Assembly (NCBI GenBank): GCA_937863205.1
Contig: CALMGA010000318.1
Coordinates: 1-9,270, forward strand
Source: an uncultured Beijerinckiaceae bacterium
GTDB lineage: Bacteria; Pseudomonadota; Alphaproteobacteria; Rhizobiales; Beijerinckiaceae
Reading direction: 5' to 3'
DNA: 9,270 nt
Each line of letters opens with the position of its first letter. The first letter of the stretch is position 1. Below are positions 1-6,076 of the stretch, one piece after another. The translations under genes and the position numbers were made by a program. The notes beneath the pieces are model-generated. The model worked only from the letters and a program-made list of their open reading frames with translations. It was not told the origin of the DNA and did no database searches.

Positions 1-1693
1 CGACGGAGGCGTCCGCGGTGACGGCGATCTCGTGCAGTGCCTCGCCGGCCAGCACGGGGCGCATCGCCTCGGGCTCGTCCCGCTCGACCGCGCAGACCGC
101 GACGAGCCCCGCGTCGCGCAGCACCCGCGCCAGTTCGGCCATGCGCCGCACCGCCTCGGCGCGTTCGGCCGGATCACGGTCGCCGAGACCGCGGTTGAGG
201 CCGCCAGCGAGGTCGGCCTCGCGCAGCAAAGCGGTGTGCAGTCCGCGCCCGTGCAGCCGCGCGTCGACGGCCGGCGCCACGGCCTCGGCCGCAGGACCGG
301 TGAGCCAAACCACGCCGGCGCGCTGGTTCTTCATCGATGCCCGCTCGGCCGGCCCCGGTGGCACGGCGGAGCCGCGCCTCTCGCCAAGCCTCGCACCGGC
401 GAGCACCGTGCCGGTCGCGACCGTGCGGTTCGTGTCGCGGTCGATCAGGATAAAGGCGCCGGTGACCGGGTTGGCCGCGTAGGGATCGAAGGCCAGCGGC
501 GCCGCAGCCCGGATCGTGACGCGGCCGACCTCGTTGAGGCTCAGCGTTGCCGCCGGCTCCGGTGCGTAGCGGTCGATGTCGAGGCGATGCGCCAGCGCCG
601 ACACGCTCGCCGGGACGGTGCGGGTCGCGAGCTTCAAAAGGTAGGATTGACGCAGACGCAGCGGCTCCTCGTCCATCCAGACCAGGGTCGCATCGAAGCC
701 GTCGGCGACGGAAGGGCGCGCCGTCGGTGATGCCAGCACGTCGCCGCGCGCCGCGTCGATCTCCTGCGTCAGCACCAGGGTCACGGCGTCGCCGGCGACG
801 GCCTGCGTCGCCTCGGCGCCCGCGACGAGAATGCGCCGGACGCTGGTGCCGCGACCGCTGCCCGCCACCACGATCGCATCGCCCACCGCGATGCGCCCGC
901 TCGCCAGCGTGCCGGCGAGGCCGCGGAAGTCGAGGTCGGGGCGGTTGATCCACTGCACCGGCAGGCGGAAGTCGCCGCCCGCCCGCTCGTCAGAGACGTC
1001 GATGCCTTCGAGATGGTCGAGCAGCGCCGGCCCGTCGTACCACGGCATGTTCGGGCTCACCGTTGAAAGATTGTCGCCGTGGCGCGCCGACAGCGGGATT
1101 GCCGTGACGTCGGTGAAATCGAGGGGCACGGCGAAGCGGCGGAACGCGGCCGTGATCGCGGCGAACACCGCCTCGTCGTAGCCGACGAGGTCGATCTTGT
1201 TCACGGCGAGCACGACGTGGCGGATGCCGAGCAGGGAGGCGATCGCGGCGTGGCGCTTTGTTTGCGCCAGCAGGCCCTTGCGCGCATCGACGAGCAGGAT
1301 GGCCAGCTCGGAGTTCGACGCGCCCGTCACCATGTTGCGGGTGTACTGCTCGTGGCCCGGCGTATCTGCGATGATGAAGGAGCGGCGCTTGGTGCGGACA
1401 TAGCGGTAGGCGACGTCGATGGTGATGCCCTGCTGGCGCTCCGCCTCCAGCCCGTCGACGAGCAGGGCGAAATCCAGCGCTTCGCCGGTGGTGCCGTGGA
1501 GGACGGTGTCGCGGCGCAACGCCGCCAGCACGTCGTCGGGCACGAGATCCTGCTCGAAGAGGAGCCTGCCGATCAACGTCGACTTGCCGTCGTCGACCGA
1601 GCCGCAGGTGAGGAAGCGCAGCGTCGGCTTGTCTTCCATTCGCTCCTGGCGAGCCGCACCGGCCGGCGCGTCGATCTCGAAACCGCCGGACAT
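1..1693 (-). CDS. cysN: Sulfate adenylyltransferase subunit 1 (CysN) with degenerate APS kinase-like C-terminal extension; partial, 3' end outside window
   Basis: This is the GTPase subunit of ATP sulfurylase. With CysD it couples GTP hydrolysis to formation of APS from ATP and sulfate in the cytoplasm. The frame is open from the ATG at 1693 to the left edge, giving 564 visible residues. The EF-Tu-like GTPase domain shows the P-loop GSVDDGKST (31-39), DTPGH (110-114) and NKID (165-168). Beta-barrel domains follow to about residue 435. CysN alone is usually about 430-475 residues. The tail from about 456 aligns with APS kinase (VVWLTG, then GLNRGLG at 498-504, then RRMAELARVLRDAGL), as in CysNC fusions. 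Where APS kinase has GLSGAGKST, this protein has GPAAEAVAP, and the DGDN motif reads READ. The kinase therefore looks inactive. The start follows the cysD stop by one base and has a GAGGGG ribosome site inside cysD (1704-1709, 10 nt upstream). CysN identity is very secure; an inactive tail is an inference from the motifs. Confidence 0.95.
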   Translation of the reverse strand, partial: MSGGFEIDAPAGAARQERMEDKPTLRFLTCGSVDDGKSTLIGRLLFEQDLVPDDVLAALRRDTVLHGTTGEALDFALLVDGLEAERQQGITIDVAYRYVRTKRRSFIIADTPGHEQYTRNMVTGASNSELAILLVDARKGLLAQTKRHAAIASLLGIRHVVLAVNKIDLVGYDEAVFAAITAAFRRFAVPLDFTDVTAIPLSARHGDNLSTVSPNMPWYDGPALLDHLEGIDVSDERAGGDFRLPVQWINRPDLDFRGLAGTLASGRIAVGDAIVVAGSGRGTSVRRILVAGAEATQAVAGDAVTLVLTQEIDAARGDVLASPTARPSVADGFDATLVWMDEEPLRLRQSYLLKLATRTVPASVSALAHRLDIDRYAPEPAATLSLNEVGRVTIRAAAPLAFDPYAANPVTGAFILIDRDTNRTVATGTVLAGARLGERRGSAVPPGPAERASMKNQRAGVVWLTGPAAEAVAPAVDARLHGRGLHTALLREADLAGGLNRGLGDRDPAERAEAVRRMAELARVLRDAGLVAVCAVERDEPEAMRPVLAGEALHEIAVTADASV

Positions 1694-1694
1694 G

Positions 1695-2618
1695 CTAGAA
1701 ATACCCCTCGCGCTTCTTGCGCTCCATCGAGCCTGTCTCGTCCTGGTCGATCAGCCGGCCCTCGCGCTCGCTCACCGTCGAGGCGCGCATTTCGGCGATC
1801 ACGGCGTCGAGGTTCGAGGCTTGCGAGCGAACGGCGCCGCTCAGAGGGTAGCAGCCCAGCGTGCGGAAGCGCACGCTTTCCATCCCAGGCACTTCGCCCG
1901 GCTGCAGCGGCAGGCGGTGGTCGTCGACCATGATGAGGGAGCCCGAGCGCTCGACCACCGGCCGCGGCTTGGCGAAGTAGAGCGGCACCACGTCGATGCC
2001 CTCGCCGGCGATGTAGTCCCACACGTCGAACTCGGTCCAGTTCGACAGCGGGAACACCCGCATCGACTCACCCCGGCGCAGCCGCGTGTTGTAAAGGCTC
2101 CAAAGCTCCGGGCGCTGGTCGCGCGGCTCCCAGCCGTGGCTCGCGGTGCGGTGCGAGAAGACCCTTTCCTTGGCGCGGCTCTTCTCCTCGTCCCGCCGCG
2201 CCCCGCCGAAGGCCGCGTCGTAGCCGCCCTCGTCGAGAGCCTGACGCAACGCCTCCGTCTTCATCACGCGGGTGTGCACGGCCGATCCCGAAGCGAGCGG
2301 CGAGATGCCGCGCGCCACCCCCTCTCGATTGATGTGCACGATGAGACGCATCCCGGTGCGCGCCGGTACGGCATCGCGAAAGGCGATCATCTCGCGAAAC
2401 TTCCAGGTGGTATCGACGTGCAGCAGGGGAAACGGCGGCACGGCCGGGTGGAAGGCCTTGAGCGCGAGATGCAGCATCACGCTGGAGTCCTTGCCGATGG
2501 AGTAGAGCATCACCGGGCGCTCGAACTCGGCCACCACTTCGCGCAGGATGAAGATGGCTTCCGCCTCCAGCCGGCGCAGGTGAGGCGTCAAGGGGCGTGT
2601 CACGTTTGTCGCTGTCAT
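1695..2618 (-). CDS. cysD: Sulfate adenylyltransferase subunit 2 (CysD)
   Basis: This is the catalytic, ATP pyrophosphatase-type subunit of ATP sulfurylase, which adenylates sulfate to APS in complex with the CysN GTPase. The protein has 307 residues, close to the usual 300 or so, and is full length. It carries the PP-loop SIGKDS at 40-45, the LHVDTTWKF segment at about 66-74, and the conserved stretch [15 protein letters not shown] at 138-152. It ends in the family-typical [10 protein letters not shown]. The ATG at 2618 is the only reasonable start: the frame stays open upstream but contains no ATG, GTG or TTG before it runs into the end of the preceding gene. The Shine-Dalgarno match ahead of it is poor. 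It lies 58 bp after the TSUP permease and 1 bp before cysN, so it is almost certainly co-transcribed with cysN. No cysH or cysI is visible in the window. Confidence 0.97.
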   Translation of the reverse strand: MTATNVTRPLTPHLRRLEAEAIFILREVVAEFERPVMLYSIGKDSSVMLHLALKAFHPAVPPFPLLHVDTTWKFREMIAFRDAVPARTGMRLIVHINREGVARGISPLASGSAVHTRVMKTEALRQALDEGGYDAAFGGARRDEEKSRAKERVFSHRTASHGWEPRDQRPELWSLYNTRLRRGESMRVFPLSNWTEFDVWDYIAGEGIDVVPLYFAKPRPVVERSGSLIMVDDHRLPLQPGEVPGMESVRFRTLGCYPLSGAVRSQASNLDAVIAEMRASTVSEREGRLIDQDETGSMERKKREGYF

Positions 2619-2658
2619 CGCGCCGAGATGTAGTCCGCCCGGCTGCGGTGCGGAAGGG

Positions 2659-2676
2659 CGGGTCGGCGCAGACCCG
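2659..2676. other. Small GC-rich inverted repeat between the TSUP gene and cysD
   Basis: CGGGTC (2659-2664) and GACCCG (2671-2676) can pair as a 6-bp stem with a 6-nt loop, just after the TSUP stop codon (2677-2679) and before cysD. There is no T-run on the transcribed strand. It could be a weak attenuating or mRNA-processing hairpin, or chance in GC-rich DNA. Confidence 0.2.
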
Positions 2677-3462
2677 TCATGCGGCGAGGCGCAGTCCGAC
2701 CACGGCGAGCGTCGCCGCCAGCACGGGGCGCAACACCGCCTCCGGCACGCGGGAGGCGAGCAGGCTCGTGGCCGCGATCCCCGGCAGCGAACCGACGAGC
2801 AGGGAGCCGAGAAGGGCGAAGTCGACCGAGCCGTACAGCCAGTGCCCGGCGCCGGCGACCAGCGTCAGCGGAACGGCGTGGCCGATGTCGGAGCCGACTA
2901 TGCGCACCGTTGGCAGTCGCGGGTACAGCACGAGCAGCACGGTGACGCCGATCGCGCCGGCGCCGACCGAGGAGATCGCGACGAGCACGCCGAGGAGGGC
3001 GCCGAGAGCCGCCGTCAGCAGCACTCTCGTCCGATCGTCGAGCGCCTCGAGGCGCGGCGCAACGCCTGCGACGATCACGCCGCGAAAGACGATGCCGATG
3101 GCCGTGAGCATCAGGGCGACGCCGAGCGCGGTGGTGATGACATGGCCGTGCGAGGCCGTGCCGTGACGGCCGACGAGAACGATCGTCAGAGCGGTGGCCG
3201 GCACGGAGCCCAGTGCCAGCCGACGCACGATGCGCCAGTCCACGGTGCCGCGGCTGGCGTGCAGCGTCATGCCCGTCAGCTTGGTCAGGCAGGCGAACAG
3301 GAGGTCGGTGCCGACGGCGGTCGCCGGGTTGACGCCGAACAGCAGAACCAGCAGCGGCGTCATCAGCGAGCCGCCACCCACGCCGGTCAGCCCGACGAGC
3401 GCGCCGACGAGCAGGCCGGAGAGGGCGAAGGGCCATTGTATGGAATGCAGCAGAGTCGACAT
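2677..3462 (-). CDS. TSUP (TauE/SafE, COG0730) family membrane permease, probable sulfate/sulfite transporter
   Basis: This is a 261-residue hydrophobic protein with about eight predicted membrane segments, the normal size for the TauE/SafE (TSUP) family. The family's two half-repeats are visible: [12 protein letters not shown] (27-38) with GTDLLFA (51-57) in the first, and [14 protein letters not shown] (164-177) with [11 protein letters not shown] (190-200) in the second. TSUP members carry sulfite, sulfonates, sulfoacetate or other organic and inorganic anions across the inner membrane. The substrate here cannot be read from sequence. Placement 58 bp upstream of cysD on the same strand argues for sulfate uptake or sulfite/sulfate export tied to sulfate assimilation. 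The ATG at 3462 is the first start in frame and precedes the first hydrophobic segment by about 10 residues; its ribosome site is weak (GAAAG). Family assignment is firm; substrate and direction are inferred from context. Confidence 0.88.
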   Translation of the reverse strand: MSTLLHSIQWPFALSGLLVGALVGLTGVGGGSLMTPLLVLLFGVNPATAVGTDLLFACLTKLTGMTLHASRGTVDWRIVRRLALGSVPATALTIVLVGRHGTASHGHVITTALGVALMLTAIGIVFRGVIVAGVAPRLEALDDRTRVLLTAALGALLGVLVAISSVGAGAIGVTVLLVLYPRLPTVRIVGSDIGHAVPLTLVAGAGHWLYGSVDFALLGSLLVGSLPGIAATSLLASRVPEAVLRPVLAATLAVVGLRLAA

Positions 3463-3507
3463 GACGCTTTCGTGTCGCCCCTATCTACGGGCAAGCTGGA
3501 TGTGAAC

Positions 3508-3535
3508 GGCGACGCTACTGGGCCGACGCTACTGG
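3508..3535. repeat. Tandem duplication of 14 bp across the porin stop codon
   Basis: On the minus strand CCAGTAGCGTCGGC (3535-3522) is followed at once by CCAGTAGCGTCGCC (3521-3508), 13 of 14 bases identical. The first copy contains the last codon (CAG) and the TAG stop of the porin gene. It looks like a small replication-slippage duplication. The stop stays in the same place whichever copy is original. Confidence 0.6.
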
Positions 3536-5349
3536 AAAGGGTAATAGCGCAGCGACGTCTCGATGATGCTCTCGTTCGCCTTGGCCGAGACGAGCGGGGC
3601 CGCGGCCGTTCCGATGCCGTTCGCATTCGTCGTGGCGGCGAAGAGGCTCCGCTGCGTGAAGGAATACTGCACACCGGCGCGCAACTCGCCGTAGCTGCCG
3701 CGGTAGAGCTTGTCCCAGACGCCGCCGGTGACCTGGAAGATGCGATGCGTCGCGCCCTGGCAGGTGCCGCCCTCGACGTTGCAGCCGTAGTTGTTGACGC
3801 CGCCGGGGGCGCCGTAGCCGACGAGCCCGCCGGCGCCGTTGCTTGAGAAGTTGCGGTTGACCTGCTCGAAGCCGGCAAAAGCATAGACGTCGATGGCAGG
3901 CGTGAGATGGACGATGCTGCCGACGAGGGCGGCGGCGCCGCCGAGCGGCTTGACCGCGCCGTTGCCGTCCACCGTGGCATCGGGCAGCTGCGAGGAACTG
4001 TAACGGCCGATGCCGCGACCGATGATCCCGCTGGCCTGGAAATCCACCTTGCGCGGAATGAGCGGCACGATGATGCCCGCGCCGAACCCGTAGCCGCTGC
4101 TGTTGTGGTTCGAGGAGGCGACGTAGCCGCCCGGCGCGGCATAGGTCGAGGTCGCCGCCACGCCGCCATAGTTCACGTTGTCGAGGAAGTCGCGGTACAA
4201 CCCAAACGCTTCCAGGTGGATGTCGCGGACGCCGGTGATCGCCTCGTAGGCGACCTTGCCGATCACGTCGGGCACCTTGTTGAGCGAGAACTGCGTCTGG
4301 TCGCCCTGCTGTCCGAAGTTGCCGCCCGTGCCGACGGTCAGGCAGTTGCCGCCGGCGATGCCCAGCCCCGGTGTCGCGCCGATCCCGGTCGCCGTCGTCG
4401 CGGCCGTCGAGTTGTTGCTGACGACGTTGCCGCAGAGGCCGTTGTTGACGCCTTCGGTCGCGGACGCTTCGGCCTCGAGCGACAGCCAGAGCTTCTTGTC
4501 GAAGTCTTTCGTGATCCGGATCTGTGGTGCCCTGGTATACTGGAAACCGGGAACGTATCCGGAGTCGATCGAGGGCGGCGTCACCTCGTTGCGCGGCGTG
4601 ATGCCTTTGCTGTTCAGCGTCGCCAGCGACCAATTCTGCCCCGCGAGCAGGTGGAAGCCATAGTCATAGAAGTCGGCGGTCGAGTAGAGATTGCGGACAC
4701 GCGGAACGTAGGAAAAGCTCTGGTTGTTGTTTGATTGCGTGCCGGCACCCTGAAGGTCGAACTCGGCATAGCCGGCGACGATGGTCGACGACGAAACCGG
4801 CGCTTCGGCCAGAAGAGCGAAACGGGTTGCCCGCGCGGACAGCTTCTGCTCGTTGAGGTGGGCAAGGCCGTTGTTGTTTGTCGGGATGTTGTTCCACGAT
4901 GAGCTGATGTCGGACTGGAGCGTCCGCGTCCGGAAGATGCTGTCGGCTGTCAGGAACCCGCCGGGCGTCAGAACGAGGGAGCCGTACTGCAACTGCTTGA
5001 TGGCGTTGACGGACGCCGGCTGCGAGCCTTCCGGAATGCCGGGAAGCCGAGCTGGTGGCGCCGCGCTGGCGTTCGCCAGGATGGGAGGTGCGACGACCGA
5101 CTTGCTTCTCGCCCCGCGCCGCCCGGAAGGCGTTCGGAGTTCGTCGATGGCTTTGCTCATCTGCCGGTTCTCGGCGATGATCCTCTGGTTTTCCGCCTTC
5201 AGCGCCGCGATCTCATGCGCGATCTCCGCAAGCGACGGCTCGGCTCGTGCGGCTGGCGTCAGCAGCACGAGCGGCGCCATGGCGGCGGTCGACAGGGCAG
5301 CTTGCTTGAACTTGCGACTTCGGTGACTTGCAACAGCACGTCTCGACAT
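3529..5349 (-). CDS. Outer-membrane porin with N-terminal coiled coil (DcaP-like architecture)
   Basis: This is a 606-residue predicted outer-membrane beta-barrel protein. A signal peptide is clear: basic MSRRAVASHRSRKFK, a hydrophobic core, and a cleavage site after ARA (34-36). A short coiled coil follows (about 40-71, SLAEIAHEIAALKAENQR onward), then a Pro/Ala/Ser linker. From about 125 there are alternating beta strands with Asn/Gly/Ser-rich loops, including the LLAGQNWSL segment (234-242) reminiscent of DcaP-type porins. Such porins are usually trimers whose coiled coils sit in the periplasm. Four cysteines (306, 336, 523, 530) lie in loop-like Gly/Asn-rich stretches and could form two disulfides. 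The C-terminus is RYYPFQ, so the usual terminal aromatic residue is penultimate. I chose the ATG at 5349 over the upstream GTG at 5406 because it begins a proper signal peptide and has GGGGGG at 5354-5359. It precedes the TSUP permease by 66 bp on the same strand. The substrate is unknown; an anion such as sulfate is only a contextual guess. Confidence 0.82.
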   Translation of the reverse strand: MSRRAVASHRSRKFKQAALSTAAMAPLVLLTPAARAEPSLAEIAHEIAALKAENQRIIAENRQMSKAIDELRTPSGRRGARSKSVVAPPILANASAAPPARLPGIPEGSQPASVNAIKQLQYGSLVLTPGGFLTADSIFRTRTLQSDISSSWNNIPTNNNGLAHLNEQKLSARATRFALLAEAPVSSSTIVAGYAEFDLQGAGTQSNNNQSFSYVPRVRNLYSTADFYDYGFHLLAGQNWSLATLNSKGITPRNEVTPPSIDSGYVPGFQYTRAPQIRITKDFDKKLWLSLEAEASATEGVNNGLCGNVVSNNSTAATTATGIGATPGLGIAGGNCLTVGTGGNFGQQGDQTQFSLNKVPDVIGKVAYEAITGVRDIHLEAFGLYRDFLDNVNYGGVAATSTYAAPGGYVASSNHNSSGYGFGAGIIVPLIPRKVDFQASGIIGRGIGRYSSSQLPDATVDGNGAVKPLGGAAALVGSIVHLTPAIDVYAFAGFEQVNRNFSSNGAGGLVGYGAPGGVNNYGCNVEGGTCQGATHRIFQVTGGVWDKLYRGSYGELRAGVQYSFTQRSLFAATTNANGIGTAAAPLVSAKANESIIETSLRYYPFQ

Positions 5350-5353
5350 GTTG

Positions 5354-5359
5354 CCCCCC
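5354..5359 (-). promoter_or_regulatory. Ribosome binding site of the porin gene
   Basis: GGGGGG lies four bases upstream of the ATG at 5349 on the minus strand. It decides the start in favour of this ATG over the GTG 57 bp upstream, which would place 19 extra residues before the signal peptide. Confidence 0.5.
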
Positions 5360-5406
5360 GTCCACGCGACTGATCCCGAGCATGACGAAAGCCAACGGAA
5401 AAACAC

Positions 5407-5435
5407 TGGATAAGTCAGACCGATTTTTCAGCCAA
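5407..5435 (-). promoter_or_regulatory. Possible sigma-70-type promoter of the porin gene
   Basis: On the minus strand TTGGCT (5435-5430) is separated by 17 bases from TATCCA (5412-5407), about 60 bp upstream of the porin ATG. The match to TTGACA/TATAAT is only moderate. An inverted repeat GATTT-N7-AAATC (5422-5438) covers the proposed -35 box and could be an operator. If this promoter is real, the alternative GTG start at 5406 would lie ahead of the transcript and cannot be used. The call rests on pattern matching only. Confidence 0.25.
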
Positions 5436-5743
5436 ATCAGCAGAAGCTTGTTGTTGGACGGCGGCTTTCGAGAAGAGCGATCATCCTGTGGCCACGGCGT
5501 TACGCAGGAAAGGACCTTGGAACACCAACCTGCTGCGGTTCCGGACAAAGGCGTCGACAGTGGGCCGCCCACGGTGGAACTCTGGATCACCGGCCGGGCA
5601 CCGCATCCTTCCCCGGATCTCTGCGATACGAACTCTTTAAGCGCGCATCGCCATGGTGCGTCATCAGCGATGTGGCGCAGCACCGGCCGGGTGTTCAAGG
5701 TGCGGCGGGTCGGTGCGTCAGCGATGGGGCCGTGGTGGAGCGA
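5436..5743. other. Intergenic stretch between divergent genes with short repeats; no convincing gene
   Basis: No frame here shows recognisable protein sequence or sustained coding-type codon bias. It contains a 13-bp palindrome GTGGGCCGCCCAC (5560-5572), two copies of CACCGGCCGGG (5588-5598 and 5681-5691), and an imperfect direct repeat GGTGCGTCATCAGCGATG / GGTGCGTCAGCGATG (5655-5672 and 5712-5726). It must hold the upstream regulatory sequences for the rightward potassium-importer pair and possibly distal sites for the leftward porin. I could not identify a clear forward promoter. Confidence 0.5.
5588..5726. repeat. Cluster of short direct repeats upstream of the KimA-like gene pair
   Basis: The 11-mer CACCGGCCGGG occurs at 5588-5598 and 5681-5691 and contains the palindrome CCGGCCGG. 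A second pair, at 5655-5672 and 5712-5726, is identical except that the first copy has three extra bases (TCA). The copies lie just before the small ORF that begins at 5744. They may be regulator binding sites or remnants of local duplication. Confidence 0.35.
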
Positions 5744-6076
5744 ATGTCGGGTTCAACAAGGGCGGAGGTGCTGAACGCGCGCCGCGTCGCCAGGATGGCG
5801 CGCCCGTCGCACGCTTGCGTGCGCGGCAACCCCGCCCAGGACATCGGGCGGCCGGCGTCGGCCAGCGCCGCTCGCTCGTCCGACCTGCCGGGCGTCACCA
5901 CCGCCCGCATCGTCGAAGATCTGACTGCCGGCTGCGAGGTCGTCCTGGACGCGCTCGACCACGACGATACGGTGGCCGCTGTCGGGCTGCCGGCCCGCCA
6001 TGAAGGTGCCGACCTCAAGCCTTGCCGGTACGACGAGCGCAATCGGCAGACCCGCTCGGGAGCAAGACCGGCTTGA
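5744..6076 (+). CDS. Small hypothetical ORF overlapping the start of the KimA-like gene
   Basis: I do not recognise this 110-residue product. The ATG at 5744 has GGAG three bases upstream, which is closer than usual; a GTG at 5672 could extend it. From about 5894 to 6025 the codons have a coding-like pattern: third and first positions strongly G/C, second positions near half, with a plausible soluble segment (RIVEDLTAGCEVVLDALDHD and following residues). The first part is more Arg/Ala/Ser-rich and less convincing. The TGA stop (6074-6076) overlaps the proposed TTG start of the potassium importer (6073-6075) as TTGA, a usual arrangement for translational coupling. It could be a real small partner protein, the remnant of a decayed gene, or a spurious frame in GC-rich leader DNA. 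No signal peptide, membrane segment or known motif is visible. Confidence 0.3.
   Translation: MSGSTRAEVLNARRVARMARPSHACVRGNPAQDIGRPASASAARSSDLPGVTTARIVEDLTAGCEVVLDALDHDDTVAAVGLPARHEGADLKPCRYDERNRQTRSGARPA
5808..5823. repeat. Perfect inverted repeat, 7-bp arms
   Basis: CGCACGC (5808-5814) and GCGTGCG (5817-5823) are separated by TT. The site lies within the small ORF, 250 bp ahead of the KimA-like gene. A 2-nt loop is too tight for a good RNA hairpin, so a dimeric DNA-binding site is at least as likely; chance remains possible at this GC content. Confidence 0.3.

Noticed and set aside
174..953. 259-residue minus-strand frame inside cysN
   Set aside because: It is rich in Arg, Gly and Ala and overlaps cysN in another frame. 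The cysN frame carries all GTPase and barrel motifs.
2842..3846. 334-residue plus-strand frame over the TSUP gene and porin end
   Set aside because: It crosses two well-supported genes on the opposite strand and is a low-complexity Arg/Asp/Ala-rich antisense translation.
3515..4633. 372-residue minus-strand frame within the porin
   Set aside because: It is an Arg/His/Gln-rich out-of-frame shadow. The porin frame has signal peptide, coiled coil and barrel pattern.
5519..5597. EcfG-type general stress promoters (GGAAC plus CGTT)
   Set aside because: GGAAC occurs at 5519 and 5576, but no CGTT-like box follows at the required 16-17 base spacing.
5436..6021. c-di-AMP (ydaO-type) riboswitch ahead of the KimA-like gene
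   Set aside because: In Bacillus the kimA gene is controlled by this riboswitch, so I looked for it. I see no matching conserved core or helices, and alphaproteobacteria generally lack c-di-AMP.
5350..6021. Insertion sequence or other mobile element in the intergenic region
   Set aside because: There are no transposase motifs, terminal inverted repeats or target-site duplications; the repeats present are short and internal.
5695..6042. Minus-strand frame of 115 residues opposite the small ORF
   Set aside because: It shares the same third positions and so the same GC3, but its first/second position composition is worse and its product is Ser/Arg/Ala-rich with no recognisable features. The minus-strand frame 5753-6001 is likewise unsupported.
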